Origin: Cyclospora cayetanensis
Lineage: Eukaryota > Apicomplexa > Conoidasida > Eucoccidiorida > Eimeriidae
Length of the DNA: 64,000 nucleotides
Assembly (NCBI RefSeq): GCF_002999335.1
Contig: NW_020312053.1
Coordinates: 62,001-126,000, forward strand
Direction: 5' to 3'
Shown: piece after piece, positions 12,001 to 22,639 of the stretch
How the letters are laid out: each line of letters begins with the position of its first letter
Numbering within the stretch: position 1 is the stretch's first letter
Made by a program: the position numbers and the translations under genes
The notes under the pieces: model-generated
What the model was told of the DNA's origin: nothing
Databases searched by the model: none
Seen by the model: the letters and a program-made list of their open reading frames with translations, nothing else

Positions 12001-15000
12001 AGCGGATGGGGGAGTGTACACTGACTGCGGCAGCGAAGGGCAAACGTTGCAAAACTGCCAAGACACGCATCTTACGCACGCGGACGAAGCAGCGCTGCTG
12101 TTGATACGCCAGATTCTTGACCGCCTCTTTATCAGGTAACACAAGAGCCGCGAACGAGCTTCGTATATTGCGAATCCGGGAGGGGTGCAAGAGCTGAGCG
12201 TTGACAGACAGTCTGCTGCACATCCAGAGCTTGCAACGGAAATATTTACAACAGTCAGACTGCGTTCTTGCGAAGCGAAAATAGTGCAAAGGGAGCCTCG
12301 GGGTGGCTGATCATTTCAGCTGGGCGCCTCCGCGTTGGCGTGCTGCGCTTCAGCTTTCCTCGCCGATTCGCAACGAGCTGTGTGGCAATCTCCAGCGGAA
12401 GCCTTTCATCCGACGTCGCAAATCTTCGCAGTCTTTTGTTTCTTCTCCGGCTCATGCGCAGAGCCAAGCTCAAGTGCGTGGGAACCCCTCTCTACTAAGA
12501 ACATGTGGCTCGCAAAAACTTCTAGGCTGTATATTTTGTTCTAAACCTCTGATACCACATATATATATGTGTGTGTATGTTGCTCTAAAGCTCTCCTACT
12601 AGACATATATATATGCATTACTTTGAAAAAGCTCTAAATCTATATCTATGTTGCTCCAAAGCTCTAAATCTATACATATATATATATGTTGAAACAAAGC
12701 TTTGATACTCTTAATTTTTCTTGAACTCGGATAGCAGTACATGTTGCTTTACATCGGTGCCCCTATCGCATTGCATATCTAATGAGGGAGTAGTTTCAAA
12801 AGGGTAGATCGAGTGGTGCATGTGGCGTCTCTCCTAGGCGAGCTGGAGGAAACGGATTGCTGCAGCGGTGTGTGAATTTGTGGCGTGGTGTGTTGCAGAT
12901 ATTTGCTGGTGCCTCTGCTTGGCCTCCTTCAAGACGCTGCGAAGGGCGTTATCAGCATTCCTGCATCCCCGTGTATCTACACCTCTGGCTCTCTTTTACA
13001 CTTATCGCCGTTTGCTGTTGCAGGGGCTGCAGCAGCATCGAACACGAGAGAAAACTCACTGCCTGCAGTTGGAGGAGACACCGCAGAAGGCAGCGCGTCT
13101 GATGCATCATCAGCGACATCATCACCATCACCAGCGACATCATCATCATCATCAGCGACATCATCATCAGCGGCAGCAGCTGCAGCGGTTGCTGGTAGAG
13201 ACAGTCTCGAGAAGCTGCTGCAGCAGGCCGGCTATGCAGAAGTTTCAAAGATAAGAGATAGTGTTCTCTATCATTTCATTTACTCCCTGCTAGCTGCAGC
13301 ATATCCCCCCCCCTTTGTGTGTTTTAGGAGCCTCTCTAGTTCAGCCTGTTGCTTGCAGCGCAGGCATCAAATGCCCTCGTTAGGGGTGACAGCGGCAGCA
13401 GCAGAAGGTAGCAGTAGTAGCAGCAGTAGCAGCAGCATTGCAGAAACAGATCTGGAATGCTTATGGAAGTTGGTATCACGCATTGTATCGTTGGGGATCT
13501 CTGCCCCCAAGCAGCCGTTGTCTCTCTTGTGGATCTTTTGTATTGTAACTACCCTAGACAGGACGACTCCTGCGAAAGAGTCTTTTCTTGCCTCGAAACG
13601 CGTAAGCCTTCTGCTTCTTTTAACAGGCTGGCGTGGATCGTGTGGGCTTCTTGGCAGCTGCAACAGTTGCGTCAAAAGCCTTCGACATCTGCAGGGAGCG
13701 CTGAGAGAAGGCTGTAGGAGGGTGTGCAAGGATCGCTCATCTCGCCACAGCATACACCGCAATATCCCGAAGACGCAGACTTTGTCGTGCGCTGCGCTGT
13801 AGGTTCGGCGAGACATGCAGGAGCTATTTCGACTGTGCTGTCTCATCGGCTGCCGCTGCTTCACGCAGCGTGTCACTACTGCAGCCAATCCCAATGCTTT
13901 CGACGTTATACCCCCCCTCCCTCCCCCAGTGGATATTTTGAACCAAGCACTTGGCATTGCCGTTGCAGCTGACGAAGCGGGAGCTGCAAGCGAACGGAAG
14001 GGGGCACTAGCATCGGAGAATATGGCCGCTGCAGCGTCTGCAGCCGAATGCGAGGAGGATATCACAAGGGCTTGTGGCAATAGCACCCACAGCAGCAGCA
14101 ACATTATGATCAGCAGCAGCAGCACTATGGTCAGCAGCAGCAGCAGGGGGAGCGCGCTACTCCTGCATGAGCTACGCCAGCGACGGCAGCAGCAGCGACA
14201 CCCCTCATTTGCCGCGTCTTGCTGCATTTCGGATGCAAATAAGGAGATTTTACGGAGGCGCTTCCTGCCAAATCGCTGCTCCCCAGCTGATCCCACGGAA
14301 GTTGCTGCTGTTTATGCCTTGGCAGCTCTCGCCATGCAATGCGCCGACGTAAATCGCGAATCTTGATCTTCCTGTGGCACTCCCTGAAGAGGCACCTCCC
14401 CTTTAGGCCTCTCCTTCCAGCTTTTCATTGTCTTTCAGAGGAAATTCAAAGACAGCGGAATCCGACAGTGCTTAGGAATCCACCAAGGCTCACGGCGGCT
14501 CTCCCAAGCGCGTCTGTCTGTGTGTGTGAGTATGTGTGTCTATACGGGGGCATGTCGATGCGGAGCTTCTGTGAAGGCTTGCTTGCTGTGCTGTGCGCAG
14601 CTAAAGCAGCTCAACAGAAGGAGCCCTTTGTCTCTCCTGTTTCTCCAAACGCTTACCGACGAGCTGCCCAGCGCCATCACGCAGTCTCTCCACAGTTCTT
14701 CTCCCCAGGTGAAAAGCGTTCCCTCAAGTCTGCATCCATGGAAGCGGCATTTCGCATGAGTCGCTGCAAGAAGCCAGCAGTTCTTTGTTCTTGTCTTAGA
14801 GCTCCTCAATTCGCATGGCCTTCTCACGCCTTCCGCGGCAGTGCCTTGTTTATGCATTTGGATTTCGAAGTGTGTATGTGTAGGTGTGTATCTATGTGTA
14901 GGTGTGTATCTATGTGTAGGTGTGTATCTATGTATAGGTGTGTATCTATGTATAGGTGTGTATCTATGTATAGGTGTGTATGTGTGTGTCTTTGCTGCTG

Positions 15001-18000
15001 CTCTCTTTCTGTATCTGTCTCTTTAGGCTTTCCTCTCTAGGTACCTGCTGATGTGTCTCTTAAGAGACATGCCCCTCCGACTCTTCCCTTCAGCTGCCTC
15101 TCCTGTCCGACGATTGCTCGTGGAGGAGTTGCAAGGATTGCATCTCCTCACAACCGACAGAAGAACTCTAAGAGCATTTGCGGCAGCTCTCAGAGGAAGC
15201 CTCGGCACGGAAACTGCTAAACTCGATGCACTTGTACCTCCCCCCAACCCAGGAGTAAATTGATTTCCTTTTCTATGTCTCTATCTGTCTTTGTCTCTCT
15301 CTGTATTTCTCTCTCTCTCTCTCTTTGTCTCTCTCTCTGTCGATATATGTATATATATATCTCTATCTCTCTCTCTGTCTCTCTCTCTGTCTCTCTCTCT
15401 CTGTCGATATATGTATATATATATCTCTGTCTATCTCTCTGTCTCTCTCTCTGTCTCTCTCTCTGTCGATATATATATATATATATCTCTATCTCTCTCT
15501 CTCCTTCTCCTGCTCCCGTCGACCCTCCTGAGAGACATGCCAAATGCTCTTAGACCATCGCCTTTTTCCGTGCTGTCTACACCCCCACAGCACTCCTTGA
15601 AGAAGAGGGAGCCTCTCCTTGGAGTGACTTCTTCTTCCCTGGCATGTGGAGTATGGCCACTACGCCGAAATCTGACTGTCTGATGCTGCAGGTGTTTGCT
15701 TCGCGAGAGCGTGAAGGATCAAGTAGGATCGCCTACTTGCGTCGGATCGGCTTCTTGTTGTTAGCAGCGCCTGATGGAGCCTTCTCTGCGCATGTTGCCT
15801 CCTTGTTGGAAAAGCTCACCGAAACTCTCAAACCTGCGTATCCCCCAGATATTGCGGTTGAGATTACCAAACATGTCAGCAGGCAGCTGTCTGCCCCAAT
15901 CCACGTGCATCGCTTATCTGCTTTTGCAGCGCCGCCTGCTGCGCCTGTGGGGAAGCCTCTCTAGGAATGTCTGAGGATGTTGCAGGATGCTGCCGTCTCT
16001 AGAGCGTCTTTCTTCCCTGCTCTTTTCTCCATGCCACTTGCACATTTCATGCTCTCAGACGTTTCCACCACGGGCTGTCCTCCCGCCTGTGTAGCCGTGG
16101 CGCTTCGTCCCTGTTTTTCTTCGCTGTATGCGTTAAAACTCCCTAGTTGCATTAACTGCCTACACTGCACATAGAGATATATGTATATATATTTTTATCT
16201 GTATATACATCTACCTATATATACATATTTTTCCACGTATACGGACGAGCACCTGTGTGCAAGACCTGCAATTTGTGGCACGCTGTGTTTATAGTTCTTT
16301 GTTCGCTTTTCTGCATGCGTGCGTTTGTTTGTTTGCGTGCTTGCTCCTTTGCAGTATTAGTACGCATTGGTTTGTGTGCTTGTATTTGTATTTTGTACTT
16401 GCATTTACGTACGTGTACATGTGTGTGTGTGTGTATTGCGCAGGTCTTTTTGTGCGTGCGCGTGTTGCTCCTGCGTTTGCCGCCTGCATCTCGCACACCT
16501 GTATGGCCGATTGTGTTGACTGAGCTCATTAGAGTGTTTTCAGGAGCCTTGGAAACTTCTTCTCCATCACCTTTTGCAGAGTCATCTGCACGCCACAAGA
16601 CGCCTCAGTCCCTGCTTTGTGCAGGACTGAAGGTGGTTGAACTTGCGACTTTGTTGGAGCTCCCCGACTTCACCCTGTATCGCTGGATGTTTCTTGCCGA
16701 CCACCCCACAGCAGTGGCAACAGCGTTCGAAGACAGCTCGCAGGATGAGCAGCAGCAGGTGCAGCAGGAGAGGGGCTCTCCACGAGAGATGCACGAGGAT
16801 CAAGCCGCTGCGTCACACGTTGAAGACCAGCAGGAGGATGATGACACAGCGCCTACCGATTCTTCCAGCCACCAGCACCAAAAAGAGGCAGAAAAAGCGA
16901 CAGAAAACGTGGTCGCGTCAACGGCTGCCGCTGAAACTAGTGCTGCAGTGCCAGCAGCAGGGGAAGCGGGCAGATCTGCCGCAGCAGCTCTGGCAGCTGC
17001 AGCACCCACAGACAGCAGCGGCAGCAGGAGCAGCAGCCAAGAGACGCCTTCTGCTTCCTCAGAGGATGCAGCCTTGCCGCGCGCAAGCACAAGCAGCAGC
17101 AGGAGCAGCAGCAGGAGCAGCAGCAGGGCACTCAGCGAGATCTCTGGAAGCAACTCTGCGGCAGCAACATTCCAGCCTTTCCTCAGCGTTCTTGCACAGA
17201 CATACGGACGAGACGAGCAGGTGCAACAGCACAAAGGGAGGCATGTGGAGGCTCAGCTAGAAGCGGTCGCCGCGGTGAGTCGTGTTTTACCCTCTACGGG
17301 AGCTGCCGGGGAGTTTGCGCTGTGCAGCATGCAGCATGCAGCACGTTTTGCGGCTTTTTTGTTGGGAAGTTTTTGGCGCAGTGCTCTCCACTCTTGCCCT
17401 CTCCACGACACTTTCGGGTGATGCAGGATTCCTCTGAGTTTTCGCTTGCGCATACTCGGCAGCACGCTGAGACTGACGGCAGTGCCAGCCTCAGTAGCCT
17501 TGCCGCAGCAGCACGCCGTCTCAATCAGAAGGCTGCAGAGGATCCTCGGTTGAGAGCTGCTCAGGATGAACAAATTCAACGGTAGGGATGATCTCTTGTT
17601 TTGTTTGTTCTTCTGCCCGCTTTGTATATACATAATATGTATGTATGCTTATGCATGTTTATGCATCTATTTATGTATGTTTGTGCATGTATGTATATGT
17701 ATGTTTATGCATGTATGTATATGTATGCATGCTTGTGCATCTAGTTATGTACGTATGTATGTGCTATGTATTATTATGCACCTATTTATGTATGTTTGTG
17801 CCGTGGACTGCGGCTACCGAGTGAAAGAGGCGCTAGGCTCCTTCCAAGGGCTGGGAGACGGATAGCGATTCCATCAGTAGCACTCTCTGAAAGACCAACT
17901 CCCGTAACACTCCTGACAGTCTACTGAAAGCAACAAACCGAAGTGCAATTGCGAGTGATTTGGCCGCAGGAGCATCGAAGATGATCTCCTGGAAGGTCCT

Positions 18001-18153
18001 GAGGAGATGCGAGACTTGTGGTACGATGTGCCGTTGCATGAACTCCAACAGCGGCAGTGGTGTCTGTACACCTCAGGCTTCGAGCTCCTGCTACCCGCTT
18101 TTACAACAGGGGCCCTTGCGGAGGGTCAAGAGCAGGACGAAGAAAGCTCTTAA
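1..18153 (+). CDS. DOP1: Dopey homologue (DOP1), 5'-partial, multi-exon
   Basis: Large peripheral membrane-traffic protein; in other eukaryotes Dopey acts at Golgi/endosomes with Mon2 and a Neo1-type flippase. Joins that hold frame and phase: to 260; 919-1025; 1396-1470; 2078-2306; 2809-3053; 3320-3478; 4533-4667; 5129-5307; 5461-5834; 6004-6728; 6814-~7039; 7220-7339; 7599-7792; 8103-8437; ~8565-9008; 9152-9439; 9870-10039; 11229-~11490; 15041-15254; 15692-15856; 16444-17274; 17427-17581; 17970-18153 (TAA). Family landmarks seen: EWADLGSCLQRLLK, LTVSKRLAQ, CLNPQLPSGVH, LRDWSLSRR at the N side; RFSAFWRHAR in the middle; VFLCVRVLLLRLPP and VWPIVLTELIRVF near the C end. Exons between 11.6 and 14.7 kb, and a possible short exon at 9,685-9,720, are present but their borders are unresolved. 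The start codon lies left of the window or in an unresolved exon. Ala- and Gln-rich inserts separate conserved blocks. Family call is firm; exact exon list is partly inferred. Confidence 0.85.
262..372. repeat. CA/TA microsatellite in DOP1 intron 1
   Basis: Tandem acacat/atac units follow the donor at 261. On the sense strand this intron is CA-rich, opposite to the usual TG-rich sense strand of the other introns. Confidence 0.8.
919..5307 (+). CDS. DOP1: DOP1 N-terminal Dopey domain (seven exons)
   Basis: Exons 919-1025, 1396-1470, 2078-2306, 2809-3053, 3320-3478, 4533-4667 and 5129-5307 encode the conserved N-terminal Dopey domain. Every junction agrees in phase (0,0,1,0,0,0, then 2 into 5461). 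Conserved order seen: AEISSVLHAF, then EWADLGSCL, KRLAQ, NPQLPSGVH, GLGKDLSLWSGGLF, FFLPLG, LPCLSGLLVSLL, RVRIPALRLIAKML, CREALDLLLEHLP, LRLLPLRDWSLSRR and LSVPVLQYILR. This order matches the family from its first conserved block onward. The first junction (1025/1396) needs a GC donor. Confidence 0.87.
1783..2070. repeat. TGTGTATGTGTTATATG minisatellite in DOP1 intron 3
   Basis: About 17-bp units of TG/TA-rich sequence fill most of the intron between exon 1396-1470 and exon 2078-2306. The array runs to within about 10 bases of the acceptor. All three plus frames stay open for long stretches only because the units lack stops. Confidence 0.9.
3740..4525. repeat. GTGTATG microsatellite in DOP1 intron 6
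   Basis: Nearly 800 bp of GTGTATG/TGTGGGGTGTATG repeats sit inside the 3479-4532 intron and end at the acceptor TAG (4530-4532). Long open frames on both strands here are repeat artefacts. Confidence 0.92.
4812..4855. repeat. Exact 22-bp direct duplication in DOP1 intron
   Basis: Two adjacent copies of a 22-base unit beginning ccatcgattaaagg (4812-4833, 4834-4855), inside the intron between 4667 and 5129. Confidence 0.85.
10111..11185. repeat. 17-bp minisatellite (TGTGTATTGTATGTAGA) in DOP1 intron
   Basis: About 1.07 kb of head-to-tail copies of a 17-base unit, mixed with 15-base copies lacking TA and with copies where tatgtaga becomes tatgta. It lies in the 10040-11228 intron; flanking exons 9870-10039 and 11229 on join in phase 2. 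Frames open on the minus strand (Thr/His/Tyr/Asn repeats) are artefacts. Confidence 0.93.
12140..12890. other. DOP1 intronic stretch, AT-rich short repeats
   Basis: Roughly 750 bases without a convincing exon. From about 12,540 to 12,710 a loose repeat of gctctaaatctatat and tatata units recurs three or four times. An in-frame exon with RYLLVPLLGLLQDAAKG, a Dopey-like segment, starts after the CAG near 12,899. Confidence 0.5.
14869..14990. repeat. 18-bp minisatellite in DOP1 intron
   Basis: About six copies of tgtgtatctatgtgtagg, with drift to tgtgtatctatgtatagg, upstream of the exon at 15,041. Confidence 0.88.
15041..18153 (+). CDS. DOP1: DOP1 C-terminal exons
   Basis: Exons 15041-15254, 15692-15856, 16444-17274, 17427-17581 and 17970-18153 join in phase (0, 0, 0, 2). 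The second carries IAYLRRIGFLLLAAPDG, and the third carries VFLCVRVLLLRLPP, VWPIVLTELIRVF and FTLYRWMFLADHP, all typical of the conserved Dopey C-terminal region. The third exon also has a long Glu/Gln/Ser/Ala-rich insert (about 16,740-17,150) with AGC runs, which is probably a disordered loop. The last exon gives EEMRDLWYDVPLHELQQRQW followed by an acidic tail ending in ESS and TAA at 18,151-18,153. Confidence 0.85.
15270..15510. repeat. CT/GT microsatellite with CGATATATGTATATAT blocks
   Basis: Three cassettes of ctctctgt runs, each followed by tgtcgatatatgtatatatatct or a close variant, in the intron 15255-15691. This is a higher-order repeat of about 70 bp. The sense strand is pyrimidine-rich. 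Confidence 0.88.
17640..17805. repeat. TATGTATG/TTTGTGCATG repeat in last DOP1 intron
   Basis: Degenerate tatgtatgtttgtgcatg units in the intron between 17,581 and 17,970. Confidence 0.75.
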
Positions 18154-18431
18154 ACAACACACTCGCTAAACACAACCCCAATAGAACCTCAAGGCGTTGT
18201 GTGAACGTAAACTAGATGCAAGAACCTCTAAACTTTTGAAGGGGTCGCAACCAACACATTTTGCCTGCCTTTTTGTCAGAGTAGGCGTACGAAAACTCGC
18301 TTTTACCCAATGTAAACCATTTTTTTTCTATTTGCGCCTATAGATATAGATATATGACGGGAAAATGGATCTCATGCTGGTCCCGCTGTTACTGTACACT
18401 TCCCCTGCACCCAGATCCCCCGTAGGAGCTG
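18154..18431. other. Convergent intergenic spacer DOP1/TAF2
   Basis: Only 278 bases separate the DOP1 stop (18,151-18,153) from the TAF2 stop (18,432-18,434 on the minus strand). No repeat or ORF of note is seen. Both 3' UTRs must fit here or overlap. Confidence 0.75.
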
Positions 18432-20054
18432 CTACTGCTGCATCTCCTGCTGCTGCTCCTGCATCTGCTGCATCTCCACCATCTGCTGCTGCATCTGCTG
18501 TTGTTGCAGTTGTGCATCCCGTGTGGTTGTCTCGCTGAGGGCAGCATGCGGTGCGTAGGGAGGCAGTACTGCGTCTCGAGGTTCCTGCGGGAGTGCTTCT
18601 GTCTGTTGTTGCAACAGTTTATGGTCAGTTGAGAGCGGCACGAATTCTTCTTTTTGCGTGGCAGAGGCAGCGTCTGGACTGGTGGAGGTGTGTTTGGAGA
18701 TAGCCGCAGTGTCATCGACAGGGGTGAGGGACGTCTTTTCGGAATTGGGGAGTTCCTCATGACTCTGAGCCGTTTCTTCTTGCGGCGTCTGCTGTTGGTG
18801 CGTGGCTTGCTGAGACTGCTGCTGCTGCTGCTGCCGCTTGTACCGCGCAGCTCTCTGGAAGGCTGCGTTGATGGGAGCCCACAGCGCATTGAATTTTTGT
18901 TCCAACACGCAGCAGTCCCTGTAGGCTCTGTCGTGAGGCGCGTTGAAGTGTCTTGCGTTCTTGAAGATGAGGGCAACATCCTGCTTGAAGTGGTAGGGGA
19001 GGGCATACAAGTCTGCCTTGAGTCTCGCTTGCACTTTCCGCAGCCACATGGGCTCCGCAATCACGGATCTGTATCCAACAGCCGTAGTCTCCGGATCGGG
19101 GGAGAACCAGGCAGCCTCTGGCAACTCCAGAAGTGCAGCTACTGCGTCGAGAGCAACGGCTACCCAGTCGCAGCCAGGATCTGCTCTGTCGATGTACTTG
19201 CGTTTGAATCGCCACATCTTCTGCTGGCGACTTCCGCTGCGAGGAAACGTCAAGTACCCCGATATCACAGACACGCATGGCGCATGTACCACGAGCCTCC
19301 CGCCCTTGCCGTGAAGCGGAGGAGCTGCTGCCACTGCGGACGAAGGGAAGCGAAGCGGAAGCGGGGGGGGAAGCACTGCTGCTGTTTGGGGAGGCACACA
19401 GATATCAGGCGCAGCGCATGCAGCAAAAGCGGCTGCCCCTGCAGCTGCTCCCGGATCGAAAGGGGCAGAAGTCGCTGCTGCGCAGGAGCGCCTCCTGCAG
19501 AGGGAGGCAGCAAGTTCTCTTTGTAACGGCAGCCAGCAAGGCGCTGTTCCCACACCGAAGAGAAAACTGCGAACTTGAGAGAGATGCTGCAAACTTGACG
19601 ACGCACTGGCTGTCAGCTGCAGGCGCTGCAGCTGCTGCTGCATGTGACAGTGCAACAAAGTGTTGCATGCACGAGCAACAAAACACCCCACAGCCACAAG
19701 ATGATTGTGCAGCGCTACGGCCGAGGCAGACGGGGGAGGGCTAACGTCGCAGTGGCTGCCAAGGCACCCGAGCAAACAGCACACTTGAGGCTGCTGCTCG
19801 AGAGTGTGCTCATGCTTGAAATGCTGCTGATGCTGCTTATGCTGCTGATCCTTGTGCTGCAGCAGTTTTTCTTTGCTGTTTTCTGCTTTCGACTTGATCT
19901 CCCCCTTCTCGGGGAGCAAGAGGCCTGGCGCATGCGCGGAGAAGGGAAGAAAGAGCATCGGATTCGCAATCCTAAGCTCCTGCAACAGCTGCAGCAAACT
20001 TGCCCAAAGACACCCCTGCGGATCTCCCACAGGGGTGTCTAAGCAGACAGCCAC
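18432..20054 (-). CDS. TAF2: TAF2 last exon: bromodomain and Gln-rich tail
   Basis: Open to TAG at 18,432-18,434. Early residues (LWASLLQLLQELRIANPMLF) look like the end of a helical repeat region. A bromodomain lies at about 18,870-19,165: ZA-loop WFSPDPETTAVGYRSVIAEP, then MWLRKVQARLKADLY, FKQDVALIFKNARHFNAP and LEQKFNALW. The acetyl-lysine-binding Asn is kept (FNAP). The tail is Gln-, Met- and Glu-rich. That this exon belongs to the TAF2 transcript rests on continuous minus-strand coding with HEAT-like sequence just upstream (20.1-20.5 kb). A separate bromodomain gene is the alternative. Confidence 0.78.
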   Translation of the reverse strand: MAVCLDTPVGDPQGCLWASLLQLLQELRIANPMLFLPFSAHAPGLLLPEKGEIKSKAENSKEKLLQHKDQQHKQHQQHFKHEHTLEQQPQVCCLLGCLGSHCDVSPPPSASAVALHNHLVAVGCFVARACNTLLHCHMQQQLQRLQLTASASSSLQHLSQVRSFLFGVGTAPCWLPLQRELAASLCRRRSCAAATSAPFDPGAAAGAAAFAACAAPDICVPPQTAAVLPPPLPLRFPSSAVAAAPPLHGKGGRLVVHAPCVSVISGYLTFPRSGSRQQKMWRFKRKYIDRADPGCDWVAVALDAVAALLELPEAAWFSPDPETTAVGYRSVIAEPMWLRKVQARLKADLYALPYHFKQDVALIFKNARHFNAPHDRAYRDCCVLEQKFNALWAPINAAFQRAARYKRQQQQQQSQQATHQQQTPQEETAQSHEELPNSEKTSLTPVDDTAAISKHTSTSPDAASATQKEEFVPLSTDHKLLQQQTEALPQEPRDAVLPPYAPHAALSETTTRDAQLQQQQMQQQMVEMQQMQEQQQEMQQ

Positions 20055-22586
20055 TTGCAGCGCCGTGTAGATGCCAACGCCAACCTGATACGCACAGCAT
20101 CGCCGTTAAATCGGAGACACACGAAGAAAATATCGCCAAGGCGGCAGAAAGCTAGCGGAGCCTTCTCGGCACAGCGAGGTGCTGCATTGCCAGTGCCGTA
20201 AGAAACACCCGTCAAAGTATGGCCGCACCTGCGCTCTCAAGACTTGTTCTTCAGGCGTCACGAACTTTGAAATGAGGCACCACGGCTGTTTTTTTTCCTG
20301 CTGGTGTTTTTGTTGCTGGTTCTGTTGTTGCTGAGGGGGAGGCTGCCTCCTAGCGCTTCCTTTTGCTGCTGCTGCATTTTGGAAAACTGGCACTCTGTAC
20401 ACGCGGACGGCTCCCTCGCAGCAAACCTTCAGCAAGGCTGCACGGGCTTCCCTTTGCACCTGCAAAATCACGCCAGCGCGCATGCAGACTGCCCTTGCGG
20501 ATTACACCCGCGCGTGCATGCGTGGCAGCATCCCTCTCTCAAGAGGCGGCGAGAGGGCCGATGGCTGTGCTCAGCTCTGCCTGCTCTCTACAAGTAGCAG
20601 TGTGTAGGCACCAGAGAGCTGTCGTAGGCAAGCAGCACTTCGGCTGCCGCAGGCGCTATGCTCTCGAGGAATTCGCGTTGCAGGGGGCACCCCATGAAAT
20701 GCAGGAAGTCGAAAGGCACTTCAAATTCTGCATGCCACTCCGCAAGCGGTGAGGTCTGAGGCTGCGGCGAAAAGCCAGTCTTGACCACATCTAGCACCAA
20801 GGGTTGTTTCCTCCCCCCCACGGCGCTACTGCCAGCCTCTGAGAGCGCGTAAGTGGCATCTGAGGTGCTTTCTCCAGTGCCCCCAACGAATCTCCGACGT
20901 GTCAAATCCCGTAAAACAGCATTGCGGCTAATAGCGCGTAGAAAGCCACACGTCATCTCCTGCAGCAGCGGCAGCAACAATGGCAGCGCAAACAGAGAGG
21001 CTGCTGCTGCAGCGACACTGCCACATATTGCGGGAGACTTCGAACTGCCCCCTCTAGAGATGCCCTTCAGCCAAGTCAGTCACCTCCTACGTGTGCAGCC
21101 AGCTGCTGCGGGGACTAATTTTAAGCCCCCTTGTGGCTGCAGCGTCGCCGTCTTCTCTTGTCTCTCTCAGCTGCGGCTAGCTGCTTCGGCTTCTATCTCA
21201 GCAAAAAACAGCAGTCTCTCCCCTGCCCTAACTCGACTGCTGCCCTCACAAGATGTCTCTCTCTGTCTGTCGATCTGTCTCTCTCTGTCTGTCTATCTGT
21301 CTCTCTCTGTCTGTCTATCTGTCTCTCTCTATCTGTCTATCTGTCTCTCTCTGTCTCTCTCTGTCTCTCTACCTCTTCAAGGATTGAGGCTGCCGTGCAT
21401 CTGCATGCACCAGCCCCTCAATCCTCTAAGTGAGCCTTCATGCCGCACAGAGATCTCCCCCTTCGTCCCTCCCTCCCGTTTCTCCCCGTTGCCATTCACG
21501 CGTTTACCTTTCGGGGGGAAGCGAGAGCCTTGACTGTGTCTAGTCGGAAGAGACGCCAAGCGTCTATCCAAGCCATCTTCAGCCCGCGGCAGTTCGAAAG
21601 GACAAACACTTCCCACGCCGCATCGCTCATCATGCTCTCTCTCACGCCTCCCCTCCCTCCGCTTTCGTCTGCTCCAAATGCGGCGGAAAAATCCGCGTCC
21701 ACCATCGCCGCACACGAGCAGCCGCAAGAAGGGCCAAAAGGGGGGGGTTGCGCGGTAAACACAGAAGACAGTCCCTTGATATTCCTATTGCCATCCACAC
21801 TGCCAGCGGAAGGCAGCAGATAGCCAGTCTGCAGAGTCGCATCAGCAGAAACGCTGCCTAGGAGAGAGGCGCATGAAATCCTTGCAAGAGGCGCGTTCGG
21901 AGTGCCCCCTTCTCTTTTGCGCTCGGCGAGATCGCTGGTCGTGCTGTCGCAGCAGAAAGCACCAGTAGTAGCAGTAGTGATGGTAGTAATAGTATCACAT
22001 TCCGCTGCGTGACGCAGATAGCGGGTGTTGTTCGTACCTTGGCGAATGCGAAGTACGGATGTCTCGCCTCAGCGTGGGCTGGATATGGGGTGTACGGCCA
22101 CCTCAGGTTGCCTAGACAGTCCACTACTGAGGCGCCTAGAGACATGAGGGTCGAGATGTCGGATGCAGATGATGCGACTTCCATTTGCTGCAGCGGCTGC
22201 AGCAGGAAATCTATAGCCGCAGGGGGAGATCTGCGCAGCCACGCAAGCACACAGGAGCTGAGCGACTGCGAGAGTAGCTGCCACTGTGGAGAAAACACCG
22301 ACACGCAGCAGGGCAAGCACAGCCGTCCAACACTGCTCGATGGCAGCTAGCGAAAGCACCACGAAAAAAGCCGCAACAGTGCAGCCACCGTCGACCGCAT
22401 GCAAGCAGATGCAGCAGGAAGCCATACAGTCCTTTAGAGTCTCTGACGAGGGAAGCTGCCGCGTAGAAGTGCCGCAAAAAGCGACTCTCAGGTCCAGTGC
22501 AGGCGTAATCTGACAGCCGCAAAGCCTCTCCTTGAGTGCCTTTCCCCTGGCTTCCTCCCGCTGCAGGCTGTCCTGAGGCAGTGGCA

Positions 22587-22639
<53 letters not shown>

